From assembly GCA_026168455.1 (NCBI GenBank), contig CM047426.1:28641058-28705057 (forward strand): a stretch of DNA of 64,000 bases, given 5' to 3'. Positions 37,441 to 49,219 of the stretch are shown here, piece after piece. The stretch is from Theocolax elegans. Lineage: Eukaryota > Arthropoda > Insecta > Hymenoptera > Cerocephalidae. The first letter of the stretch is position 1. Every line of letters starts with the position of its first letter. The notes beneath the pieces are model-generated. The model saw nothing but the letters and a program-made list of their open reading frames with translations. It was not told where the DNA came from and made no database searches. The position numbers and the translations under genes were made by a program.

Positions 37441-39519
37441 GTTTATTAGCTGTAATTCCATCACTGAGAAAAATGAAATAAGAAAAATTACTATATTTTA
37501 TAGTAATGGTGGGACATACTTCGACTATCGTAATTTTTGCTATATTTTGTAGCAATTTTTCTTATGTACATAGTAATTTTTATAAAAATTATAACAAAAA
37601 TTACTACAAAATATAGCAAAAATTACGATAATCGAAGTATGTCCCACCATTACTATAAAATATAGTAATTTTTATTATTTCATTTTTCTCAGTGCACCTC
37701 GGAACAACCGAATCCGGAAATCTGTAGTATCTCTCTTTGACTACAATTTTAAATTATTTACGCTAGAAAAATGAAAAACCTTTTAAATAACGATACGTAC
37801 ATTTGAAAAATATTTGATCGTTTATAAGTTACATGTAATTATAATTGTAAACGCGCGTTTCGTAGTTTAAGTGGATAGATACACTGAGAAAAGTAATTCT
37901 TTGAGAGAAAGAATCTTCCTTGACTGTTAAGAAATGTGAATTGAAATACGGCGAAAGGCACATGACTTAATAATAAAGTTTTCTATGACTTGATTTGGCA
38001 AGGTGCACATTATATTTAAATTATTTATATTATTTAAGAAATTGGAAAATAATGTTTTAATTTTTTAAATTCTTTATTGTTAATATGCGAATCATTTACA
38101 ACTAAGAATTGTGATTTTGATATGAGTTCAGTGAATTAATCAGTTTTCGCAATTAACGTGTATTAAATTTAAATTTAATATGAATATCTTAAACAAAATT
38201 ATTAAGAATAAATAAAGTAAGACTACATTTTTACATATCTGTAAATAATAATTTATTTGTATTATAATGAACACGCAAAAAAAAGATTGGTTAAAATAAT
38301 TAAATATTTAGTACGGATTACCAAATTGGTTTGTTTAAATTTTAAAGCGCCGATCAATTCGTTCACTTTACTAAGTAAAGTTTGACGTTTCTTACTTTAA
38401 CCAAAAATTGTAATAAATCTAACTAAATTCTACTAGATTTTTTTCAATGTTTGAATTTAGTATGTTTTAGAAACTCAGTTTACTAAATTTACAATGATTA
38501 TCTTTGTTTAATAAACGAAGGTCTTTAAATTTAAAATTGAAAACTCTAACCTTTTGTTGCTATGTATAGCTAAATATTTCATTCGCGTAGAGACTTTAGT
38601 TTTACCAACTACCTTTATTGTTAGATTTACTATTTTTTAAATAACCAAAGGTTATTAGTAGTCCTAACGAACCTTTTTTTTGCGTGAATATCAAATGAGA
38701 ATTTTGTTTGCAATTCTAAATTTTCTAAAAATGATTTTTTTTCTTCAAGTCATATTCTCTAATTAAGAATTATGTACTTCATATAAGATAATGGATATTT
38801 TTCTTTTACAAAAAAAGTTCGTAATAGTAAAGAAACATTCCTTAAATATTAATAAATCGACATTTGGTACAAATGATATAAAATTTTACGCTATGGAATT
38901 CATGGTATCTTTGAATGAAAGAATCATTTTTCTCAGTGTAAAAACAATATCAAAAATAAGTATATTTTTGATTGAATTTTAATATAATAAATAGTATTAC
39001 TTTAAAAATGTAAGGGAGATAAAATAATTGTATACAAATTTATTAAAAAATTTGTCTTAGTTTTTCTAAAAGCATCATCAGATATAACTGTATATAAGTA
39101 TGTAGATAATTAAACGTTATATCTTTCATTTAAATATAAAATAGGTGTAATTTAATAAAAATATTATTTATATACATGATATCTTGTTGCAGGATGTAGT
39201 ATTAGTATTATTTGCTACCTTGACAGTAACCATTGCCGCTCCTCAGCAAAGAAGTCAGCCCGAGATTGTCCTTGTACAGGAAACGCCGTCGGATAATATC
39301 GGCCTCGACGGTTATAAATTTGCTTATCAATTATCTGATGGGCAAACACGCGAAGAATCTGCCCAGATCGAAGTACGAGGCACGGAAGATGCTGTCCTTC
39401 GAGTTCGCGGATCCTATAGTTATGTTAATCCTTTCGATGGACAAACCTATACAGTTACTTATATTGCCGATGAAAACGGATTCCAACCAGTCGGAGCTCA
39501 TATACCTAAAATAAATTAG
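36597..39519 (+). CDS. RR-1 family cuticular protein, second gene
   Basis: Predicted 111-residue secreted cuticle protein. Coding exons: 36597-36605 (Met-Lys-Ser) and 39193-39519 (acceptor TTGTTGCAG), joined in phase 0. The signal peptide runs through DVVLVLFATLTVTIAA. The chitin-binding region has YKFAYQLSDG, GSYSYVNP and YIADENGFQPVGAHIP, the RR-1 signature. It is the most divergent of the four cuticle genes here. The TATA/initiator/first-exon block occurs four times upstream (30075, 33357, 35402 with a lost base, 36597), so alternative starts are possible. AATAAA lies at 39673-39678. The 2.6-kb intron contains a palindromic MITE (37462-37694) and a TA-flanked element (37882-38938). The first-exon choice is inference. 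Confidence 0.78.
37462..37694. mobile_element. palindromic MITE with CACTGAGAAAAATGAAAT ends
   Basis: About 233 bases forming a long inverted repeat with a short centre near 37565-37580. Both arms contain 'actataaaatatagtaa' and 'gtcccacc' blocks. It lies in the intron of the second cuticle gene. A diverged relative is near 2110-2215. Confidence 0.85.
37882..38938. mobile_element. TA-flanked non-autonomous DNA transposon
   Basis: Ends CACTGAGAAAA and TTTTTCTCAGTG are inverted, and TA flanks both sides (37880-37881 and 38939-38940), as in Tc1/mariner-type insertion. No transposase is encoded. A second inverted-end element (CACGCAAAAAAAAG to TTTTTTTTGCGTG, 38272-38686) is nested inside. Confidence 0.7.
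38272..38686. mobile_element. nested MITE with CACGCAAAAAA ends
   Basis: Terminal inverted repeats CACGCAAAAAAAA and TTTTTTTTGCGTG, with further inverted blocks inside (for example 'ttggttaaaat' versus 'ataaccaaaggtt'). It sits within the 37882-38938 element. Non-coding. Confidence 0.6.
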
Positions 39520-39679
39520 TTAATTATTGTTATTTAATACATATATTTTACTTCACTGACTGTCGCATCCTTATACACTACAATAATTTAGAATAGTGGT
39601 ATATTTAATACTGAAACTTGTCTAAGCCTGCAGATTGCATTGTAAACCTTGAAAAGAGGTCATAAAACACTGAATAAAT

Positions 39680-40080
39680 ACTAGTTTAATGTACCTATCT
39701 AATGAACGTAATTTTTAGCCAATTAATTAACAAAAGATGTAATTTTTTGTATAAACATATTAATTATTATACTTTTTTACTTATAATGCATTGAATGTAA
39801 ATAAAAATAAATATAAACAATTACTTGTCAACATTAATAAATTAAGTGAGTACATTTTCTTCCAGTTCAACGTTTTTGAACATTAATAGAATTCAAATGT
39901 AACTGAAGGTTACGGTTACCTTTTTTCAACACCTATAACGATTTTGAAAGCAAATTTCGGTCGAAACGAAAGAAAAGATGAGATAAAAAATGACGACAGA
40001 GGTGAATGGAAAATGAGTAGGTGCTTTAAATATATAGGTATTTTGCATTATGGCCGATAGGCAAAAGTTAATTTTTGGGC
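39680..40080. other. intergenic stretch between second and third cuticle genes
   Basis: AT-rich, with no identifiable feature until the conserved AGGGGAACCA motif and TATA box of the next gene. Confidence 0.5.
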
Positions 40081-40083
40081 AGT

Positions 40084-40140
40084 AGGGGAACCACTAGTCG
40101 ACTATAAAATACGTTGGACTTGAATCGAAAAACATTCAGT
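40084..40140 (+). promoter_or_regulatory. distal core promoter of the third cuticle gene
   Basis: AGGGGAACCA at 40084-40093, TATAAAA at 40103-40109 and TCAGT at 40136-40140. The AGGGG-ACCA motif with exactly nine bases before the TATA box is shared with the fourth cuticle gene. Confidence 0.7.
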
Positions 40141-40198
40141 TCTCATCTTCCCTTAGAATCCAGAACATCTCTGTTCGATAATCTCCAATCAATTAACC

Positions 40199-41732
40199 AT
40201 GAAGACGGTATGTAATTATCGTTTATAGGTGATTTTAATCATTTTATTTTCAAAAACAAATAAATCAAAATTTCAATATACTTACTAATATTTATGTTTA
40301 TAATAAATATTAATGTATTAAATGCATTTTATTTTATTTACAAAACCTATTCGCACACACACACACGCGCGCGCGCGCGCGCATGTACGCACGCCTAATA
40401 ACCTTATATTTATAACTTATATTAGTATATTTTATACGGGCCATGCCTATGATCGACCCTTACATGTGGTAGTTTTGAGATGGTGACATCACATAAACCT
40501 CGATTTCTATAGAAAGTGAGAGAAAACAGTAAACCCAAAAAAGGTTAAAAGTGATCCGTGTTTTTGACATTAATTTTATTGAAAAAAGGAAGCTTTTTGA
40601 ACCAGAAAATTCCCGTCCTCTACGGTTAACAATTAAAAAACAAATGTTAAATAACAATACATTCAGATTAGTTTTACTACTAATTAAGTGCCTTACTTCA
40701 CCTGAACATACCCACAGAATAGTATTACATAAAACAGGCCCGATCTCCCCCATTACATTTTTTAAGGCCCTTTACAGGCACTGTTCAGGGCCTTTTAATT
40801 CGTCAGGTACCTGAACAGGGCCTCTTTTGCCTGGAAAACATTTTACTCGGGTCAATATGTTAAATTCAGGTTATAAAATGATTGAAGTGTGTGCTATTTG
40901 TTTTTTATATTTAACTGAATTTACATATTGAAAAACATAAAAGTAGCTCAGTTGGTAGAGCGAAAGACTCCGGTATAAAATACGTTGGACTTGAATCGAA
41001 AAACATTCAGTTCTCATCTTCCCTTAGAATCCAGAACATCTCTGTTCGATAATCTCCAATCAATTAACCATGAAGACGGTAGTTAATTATCGTTATAGGT
41101 GATTTAATCATTTATTTTCAAAAACAAATAAATCAAAATTTCAATATACTTACTATTATTTATCGCATATTAAAATTAATCATTCAAAGTACACATTTTA
41201 GAACCTTACGAATAATATCACAAAATTATTATAAGAATTTGTCAAAATAAAAAACTTGAAAAAGTTTAAAAAATAAAAAAATAATTGGTTATATTACGAA
41301 TAAATATTGAATTTGTCTGTCGGGAGTGTAGTGAAATAAAAAGTATATTGGTGGTCGGTCGATTGATAATGCGTTTTTTGGAAATTGCAGATCGTAGCAT
41401 TCGCAGCCCTCGTGGCCGTCGCCGTGGCATTGCCCCAGCGCAGAGCAGTGAGCAACAACGCCGAGGTCGTGCTCGTAAAGGAGACTCCCTCGGACAACAT
41501 CGGCCTCGACAGCTACAAATTCGCGTACGAACTGTCTGACGGACAAAAGCGCGACGAATCCGCCCAGGTTGAGACCCGAGGAGCCGAAGAAGACGCCGTT
41601 CTCCGCGTTCGTGGTTCCTTCAGCTGGGTAAACCCTGAAGACGGCCAGACCTACACCGTCAACTACATCGCTGATGAAAACGGATTCCAGCCCCAGGGTG
41701 CTCATTTGCCCGTTGCCCCCGCTCTGAGATAG
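40199..41732 (+). CDS. RR-1 family cuticular protein, third gene
   Basis: Predicted 116-residue secreted cuticle protein. Coding exons: 40199-40207 (Met-Lys-Thr, donor GTATGT) and 41391-41732 (acceptor ATTGCAG), phase 0. The signal peptide core is IVAFAALVAVAVALP. The RR-1 domain has YKFAYELSDGQKRDESAQV, GSFSWVNPEDG and YIADENGFQPQGAHLP, and the tail is APALR. AATAAA is at 41773-41778. A second promoter and first exon (TATA 40974-40980, exon 41070-41078, donor changed to GTAGTT) lies closer to exon 2 beyond a transposon fragment, so either start could be used. The distal one keeps its upstream motif and the better donor. It is almost identical to the inverted fourth gene. Codon use is GC-richer than the surroundings. 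Confidence 0.86.
40286..40972. mobile_element. transposon fragment between duplicated promoters
   Basis: The right part of the nested element described at 14873-16061 (ending TTTTACTCGGG at 40851), followed by a diverged inner segment of its host and a tRNA-like piece, 'gtagctcagttggtagagcg' (about 40941-40960). It is 5'-truncated. A CA/CG run at about 40352-40384 alternates purine and pyrimidine and could adopt Z-DNA. Confidence 0.75.
40974..41078 (+). promoter_or_regulatory. proximal duplicated promoter and first exon of the third cuticle gene
   Basis: Near-exact copy of 40103-40207: TATAAAA at 40974-40980, initiator and ATGAAGACG at 41070-41078. The duplication (about 188 bases) starts at the TATA box, so the AGGGG-ACCA motif is missing and a tRNA-like box A stretch lies directly upstream. 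The donor reads GTAGTT instead of GTATGT. Confidence 0.65.
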
Positions 41733-41772
41733 ATCATGTACCACGCACACTCACTTAGTCACGATTTAGTTT

Positions 41773-43950
41773 AATAAATTTATTTTTCGTAAATATACAT
41801 CTTTTATTTCTGACCAGACATGCCTCTATATATATATAACATCTTCCAAGAATATTAAAAAATATTTAAGTTCTATTAAAATTTCTAAAAAGTTTGATTT
41901 TACATTATTTATTTTAATAGTAAAATTATCTTCAATGTTTTTAATGGAATATATAGAAATTCATAAATAGTACTCTTCTTTACAAAATTAAAAAGATTAT
42001 TTTTCAATTACTTGAGAGCTAGGTAGATTTTTTAGTTTTAATAAATAAAAAAACCTTTTACACGTTATATATAACGTTTCCTTGGAAAATTCGTTAACCT
42101 CTAGGCTTATTAATCTGAAAATAATCTCATCGTACCTCGCCATCAGGAAATTGAACAATAATTGTTTAATTTTGTAAATTAACAATGGGGGCTGAAATAC
42201 AAGTATTACAATCAAAAGGCGCGATAGCGCCTGACGGAAGTATAGCGCGAGAGCCATTATAGACAGCTAATTTAACCCCTCAGATTTTTGATGTTCAATA
42301 CACTTCTTGATACTCATATTACGATGATATATATATAAAAACTCCTATTTAGCAATCGATTAAAAATAAAATTATTTAGAGAAATTTTGAAGAAATGGAA
42401 AAATGTCTATATATATATAACATCTTCCAAGAATATTAAAAAATATTTAAGTTCTATTAAAATTTCTAAAAAGTTTGATTTTACATTATTTATTTTAATA
42501 GTAAAATTATCTTCAATGTTTTTAATGGAATATATAGAAATTCATAAATAGTACTCTTTTTTACAAAATTAAAAAGATTATTTTTCAATTACTTGAGAGC
42601 TAGGTAGATTTTTTAGTTTTAATAAATTTATTTTTCGTAAATATACATCTTTTATTTCTGACCAGACATGCCTCTATATATATATAACATCTTCCAAGAA
42701 TATTAAAAAATATTTAAGTTCTATTAAAATTTCTAAAGTTTGATTTTACATTATTTATTTTAATAGTAAAATTATCTTCAATGTTTTTAATGGAATATAT
42801 AGAAATTCATAAATAGTACTCTTTTTTACAAAATTAAAAAGATTATTTTTCAATTACTTGAGAGCTAGGTAGATTTTTTAGTTTTAATAAATTTATTTTT
42901 CGTAAATATACATCTTTTATTTCTGACCAGACATGCCTCTATATATATAACATCTTCCAAGAATATTAAAAAATATTTAAGTTCTATTAAAATTTCTAAA
43001 AAGTTTGATTTTACATTATTTATTTTTAAAAGTAAAATTATCTTCAATGTTTTTAATGGAATATATAGAAATTCATAAATAGTACTCTTCTTTACAAAAT
43101 TAAAAAGATTATTTTTCAATTACTTGAGAGCTAGGTAGATTTTTTAGTTTTAATAAATTTATTTTTCGTAAATATACATCTTTTATTTCTGACCAGACAT
43201 GCCTCTATATATATAACATCTTCCAAGAATATTAAAAAATATTTAAGTTCTATTAAAATTTCTAAAAAGTTTGATTTTACATTATTTATTTTAATAGTAA
43301 AATTATCTTCAATGTTTTTAATGGAATATATAGAAATTCATAAATAGTACTCTTCTTTACAAAATTAAAAAGATTATTTTTCAATTACTTGAGAGCTAGG
43401 TAGATTTTTTAGTTTTAATAAATTTATTTTTCGTAAATATACATCTTTTATTTCTGACCAGACATGCCTCTATATATATAACATCTTCCAAGAATATTAA
43501 AAAATATTTAAGTTCTATTAAAATTTCTAAAGTTTGATTTTACATTATTTATTTTAATAGTAAAATTATCTTCAATGTTTTTAATGGAATATATAGAAAT
43601 TCATAAATAGTACTCTTTTTTACAAAATTAAAAAGATTATTTTTCAATTACTTGAGAGCTAGGTAGATTTTTTAGTTTTAATAAATTTATTTTTCGTAAA
43701 TATACATCTTTTATTTCTGACCAGACATGCCTCTATATATATAACATCTTCCAAGAATATTAAAAAATATTTAAGTTCTATTAAAATTTCTAAAGTTTGA
43801 TTTTACATTATTTATTTTTAAAAGTAAAATTATCTTCAATGTTTTTAATGGAATATATAGAAATTCATAAATAGTACTCTTTTTTACAAAATTAAAAAGA
43901 TTATTTTTCAATTACTTGAGAGCTAGGTAGATTTTTTAGTTTTAATAAAT
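41773..43950. repeat. tandem array of about 265-bp units from the third gene's 3' end
   Basis: Seven copies of a core beginning 'taacatcttccaagaatatt'. Six junctions carry AATAAATTTATTTTTCG, at 41773, 42621, 42886, 43152, 43417 and 43680, giving a period of 263-266. The first copy includes the poly(A) signal of the third cuticle gene. A 370-bp non-core block interrupts the array at about 42040-42405 and recurs at 43950-44240. Confidence 0.88.
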
Positions 43951-46095
43951 AAAAGAACCTTTTACATGTTATATATAAAGTTTCCTTGGGAAATTCGTTA
44001 AACTCTTTAGGCTTATTAATCTGAAGGTAATCTCATTGTACCTCGCCATCAAGAAATTGAACAATAATCGTTTTAATTTTGTAAATTAACAATGGAGGCT
44101 GAAATACAAGTATTACAATCAAATACACTTCTTGATACTCATATTACGATGATATATATATAAAAACTCCTATTTAGCAATCGATTAAAAATAAAATTAT
44201 TTAGAGAAATTTTGAAGAAATGGAAAAATGTCTATATATATATATATAATTTCATTAATAACATCATGTAATATTATTTATTAAATAACACTAAAATTAC
44301 ACTTTGATCTTAAAATTATTAAAAAAATCTGATTAAATGAGTATAGAGATGTAATGAGATGTACTTGCTCAATACTGTAATACGTATACCGCGGTAGTAA
44401 TCATAAACATATACATAGGTATTAATAATTTACTGAAAAATAGAGGCTACCGATTTAAAATACTTATATAATTACTTTATTTATAATTTATAATTTTGAC
44501 TAGATAATAAGATGGTATTCGTTTTATTTTTACTAAACTCTATAATGTTTACTACTATAAAAATATGGAGAAAGCCGAAGTTTTATAGGCTCTAACGCTC
44601 TTTTTTACGATAGATATAAATAAATAACAAAAACTTTCGCCAAAAAAATTCCTTGATTTAGATTGCTTATAACTCACAAACAAATAAAGATAAGTACCCA
44701 AGCCTTCAAAAGAAGGGAGAAACCAAGTAGATTAAATTAAAAAAAAAGAAACTTTAATATCTTGATTTGGTCTAAAGTTGTGGAAAAAAGAAAAATAAGA
44801 AGACAAAATGGTCTGAAAAATCAGTTAATATTTTAATTCAAAGTTGTCATAAAAATATCGATAAATTCGTTTTTCTTTCATAACTTTTGAACAAATAAAG
44901 TATTTCTAAAACTTCTTTTTTTTTTTTTAATTATAGTTAATTAAATGCCATACGTTTGCAACAAATTTTAATTTTTTTTTTATTATAATTTGAATAATAT
45001 TTATGGCAAAATCCTTGCAAAATCATAGATTCTGCATTAGCCACGATTTTGCCAAGATATTGCAAGGAAAATTTTGCCATGATTTTCACATGAATTGTTT
45101 TTCTACGCGGGTTAAGAGCTAGGTAGATTTATTAGTTTTTAATAATAAAAGAACCTTTTACATGTTAATATACGTTTCCTTGGGAAATTCGTTAAACTCT
45201 TTAGGCTTATTATCTGAAGATAATCTCATTGTACCTCGCCATCAAGAAATTGAACAATAATCGTTTTAATTTTGTAAATTAACAATGGAGGCTGAAATAC
45301 AAGTATTACAATCAAATACACTTCTTGTTACTCATATTGCGATAAAATATATAAAACTCCCATTTAACAATCGTTTAGAAATAAAATTTACTTAGAGAGA
45401 TTTTAAGAAATGGAATAATGTCTTTATATTATAATTTCATTAACATCATGTAATATTATTATTAAATAACACTAAAATTACACTTGACTTAAAATTATTA
45501 AAAAAATCTGATTAAATGAGTATAGAGATGTAATGAGATGTACTTGCTCAATACTGTAATACGTATACCGCGGTAGTAATCATAAACATATACATAGGTA
45601 TTAATAATTTACTGAAAAATAGAGGCTACCGATTTAAAATACTTATATAATTACTTTATTTATAATTTATAATTTTGACTAGATAATAAGATGGTATTCG
45701 TTTTATTTTTACTAAACTCTATAATGTTTACTACTATAAAAATATGGAGAAAGCCGAAGTTTTATAGGCTCTAACGCTCTTTTTTACGATAGATATAAAT
45801 AAATAACAAAAACTTTCGCCAAAAAAATTCCTTGATTTAGATTGCTTATAACTCACAAACAAATAAAGATAAGTACCCAAGCCTTCAAAAGAAGGGAGAA
45901 ACCAAGTAGATTAAATTAAAAAAAAGAAACTTTAATATCTTGATTTGGTCTAAGTTGTGGAAAAAAGAAAATAAGAAGACAAAATGGTCTGAAAAATCAG
46001 TTAATATTTTAATTCAAAGTTGTCATAAAAATATCGATAAATTCGTTTTTCTTTCATAACTTTTGAACAAATAAAGTATTTCTAAAACTTCTTTT
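43918..46095. repeat. tandem duplication containing MITE-like arms
   Basis: 43918-45113 and 45114-46095 share the 'gagctaggtagat...aacctttta' start and the block at 44247-44925 (copy at about 45431-46095), including a relative of the palindromic MITE ('ggagaaagccgaagtttta'). The first unit additionally ends in 'tctacgcggg', like the CCCGCGTA termini of the 14606 element. Confidence 0.75.
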
Positions 46096-49000
46096 TTTTT
46101 AATTTCAATTTACTCGATCTTAGCTTATTTCTTCCGAATGTGGGCTTGAGTATTTATCTTTATTTATTTTTGAGTTATGAGCAATAAAAATCAAGGGTTT
46201 TTTGGCGAAATTTTTTCGTTATTAAATAGCAGTAATTGCTTATATTATCGTAAAAAGATCGTTAGAGTCTAAAACTCCGGCTTTCTCCTTATTTTTATAG
46301 TAGGAAACATATATCCTAGAATTCGGTAGATCCGTTTCCCTGAGTTGGGATACTCTTCTTGTGAGTACTGTTAGTTAAGTAACTGGACTTAAAAAACATA
46401 TACAATATTTTATGTACAAATATGTACAACCCAGGAGAAAAATAATTGTTTGAAATAATTGAAAAGCGAGATTATTGAGTACAGTAAAAAGGCGAGTCTC
46501 AAAGCAAATCTTTAATTACCATAAAATTTTATCACAAATTAAAGTATGAAAATGTTATCTAAAATTGATTTAAAGCAATTTATTGTATACATTGTACGAT
46601 ATAAATGCCACTATAACTGACTGCACTTTAAATTCTTAAAATTTCGCATAACACGTAAAAATCTGTAAGTATGCTTTCAATTTAAAATTCTTCTCCTAAA
46701 TCTGGTATGTATAAGTAAGTCATTATTTATCATCCTATATTTAAAATAATTTGCAACTATATATTAAATTAGTAATGAACTAACAAAGTATATTGATTAC
46801 CTATATAAAGGATAGCAATAAAGGAAAACAGCATTAATGATGGTCAAAATTATTAAAAAACATTTAGTTGTAATCGCATTTTTTAAAAGAATTTATTTCT
46901 CAAATATGATAACTTATAATATTGTTTTTCATGTAATTTATTCTTTATGACATTACACAAATAAATCTTATGAAAAATCGTAACGTGGTAATATGTAAGT
47001 GCAATGAACTCCCAATGCACTGCACATACAGATTTAAATTTAGTGGTTTGTTATAAATTCAATAAATTTATAAGAAGGAAAAACTGTGGTATTTAAAATG
47101 CCTGATCCAAAATTTGACAAGTATTTCCACCGCATGTTTTGTAAAAAATAGTTATTTATGCGCTTAGGGAGTAAAATAGGCGTTTACTCCCGGGATGAAG
47201 GTTGCTGCCTGAGCCTTAGCGAGGGCAGTAATTCACCCAAGGGAATAATTGCTTTTTACTTCTGAAGTGCATATAAAATTTTCAACTTGATTATTTAAAA
47301 AGACACTTTTACAATGACAAATTATTTTTTATTTTTTAATTTTTTCAATATTGTAAAATTTGTTGATATATTTAATTTAATATAAAAAATGTAATCTTAT
47401 ATATGTAAAACAAGAATTGAAAAAAATTAAGTCTTCGATGAATAAAATGGGTGTACGGAGAAAAAAAAGAGTCTACGGGGAATAAAGTGATCAAAGTAAT
47501 AAAATGCAATTTTATTCCACTCATAAAGGTTAATAAAGTAGACTTTTTAGATGATCAGGGTGATAAAAACGTTATACAAGTAAATGATCGATGTTTCAGT
47601 AAGACAAAAGCATTTTTTGAAGTATCCGGAAAAAGTATTCGTTGAATACTTTTTTTTTAATTTCAATTTACTCGATCTTAGCTTATTTTTTCCGAATGTG
47701 GGCTTGAGTATTTATCTTTATTTTTTTGAGTTATGAGCAATAAAAATCAAGGGTTTTTTGGCGAAATTTTTTCGTTATTAAATAGCAGTAATTGCTTATA
47801 TTTATCGTAAAAAGATCGTTAGAGTCTAAAACTCCGGCTTTCTCCTTATTTTTATAGTAGGAAACATATATCCTAGAATTCGGTAGATCCGTTTCCCTGA
47901 GTTGGGATACTCTTCTTGTGAGTACTGTTAGTTAAGTAACTGGACTTAAAAAACATATACAATATTTTATGTACAAATATGTACAACCCAGGAGAAAAAT
48001 AATTGTTTGAAATAATTGAAAAGCGAGATTATTGAGTACAGTAAAAAGCGAGTCTCAAAGCAAATCTTTAATTACCATAAAATTTTATCACAAATTAAAG
48101 TATGAAAATGTTATCTAAAATTGATTTAAAGCAATTTTATTGTATACATTGTACGATATAAATGCCACTATAACTGACTGCACTTTAAATTCTTAAAATT
48201 TCGCATAACACGTAAAAATCTGTAAGTATGCTTTCAATTTTAAAATTCTTCTCCTAAATCTGGTATGTATAAGTAAGTCATTATTTATCATCCTATATTT
48301 AAAATAATTTGCAACTATATATTAAATTAGTAATGAACTAACAAAGTATATTGATTACCTATATAAAGGATAGCAATAAAGGAAAACAGCATTAATGATG
48401 GTCAAAATTTATTAAAAAACATTTAGTTGTAATCGCATTTTTTAAAAGAATTTATTTCTCAAATATGATAACTTATAATATTGTTTTTCATGTAATTTAT
48501 TCTTTATGACATTACACAAATAAATCTTATGAAAAATCGTAACGTGGTAATATGTAAGTGCAATGAACTCCCAATGCACTGCACATACAGATTTAAATTT
48601 AGTGGTTTGTTATAAATTCAATAAATTTATAAGAAGGAAAAACTGTGGTATTTAAAATGCCTGATCCAAAATTTGACAAGTATTTCACCGCATGTTTTGT
48701 AAAAAATAGTTATTTATGCGCTTAGGGAGTAAAATAGGCGTTTACTCCCGGGATGAAGGTTGCTGCCTGAGCCTTAGCGAGGGCAGTAATTCACCCAAGG
48801 GAATAATTGCTTTTTACTTCTGAAGTGCATATAAAATTTTTCAACTTGATTATTTAAAAAGACACTTTTACAATGACAAATTATTTTTTATTTTTTTAAT
48901 TTTTTCAATATTGTAAAATTTGTTGATATATTTAATTTAATATAAAAAATGTAATCTTATATATGTAAAACAAGAATTGAAAAAAATTAAGTCTTCGATG

Positions 49001-49217
49001 AATAAAATGGGTGTACGGAGAAAAAAAAGAGTCTACGGGGAATAAAGTGATCAAAGTAATAAAATGCAATTTTATTCCACTCATAAAGGTTAATAAAGTA
49101 GACTTTTTAGATGATCAGGGTGATAAAAACGTTATACAAGTAAATGATCGATGTTTCAGTAAGACAAAAGCATTTTTTGAAGTATCCGGAAAAAGTATTC
49201 GTTGAATACTTTTCTTT
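46091..49217. repeat. tandem duplication of 1560 bp
   Basis: 46091-47650 and 47651-49217 are near-identical. Each contains a MITE arm, the segment resembling 22318-23060, and the uninterrupted relative of the element split at 14606. The identical 64-codon frames at 47451 and 49011 are part of that repeat and have no coding support. Confidence 0.85.
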
Positions 49218-49219
49218 GA

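Noticed and set aside
41773..43950. CRISPR-like regularly spaced repeats
   Set aside because: The units are long, contiguous tandem repeats without unique spacers, in a eukaryotic genome.
47451..49205. Two identical 64-codon frames as a possible duplicated gene
   Set aside because: They lie in a tandemly duplicated repeat whose relatives (16460-16580) do not keep the frame.
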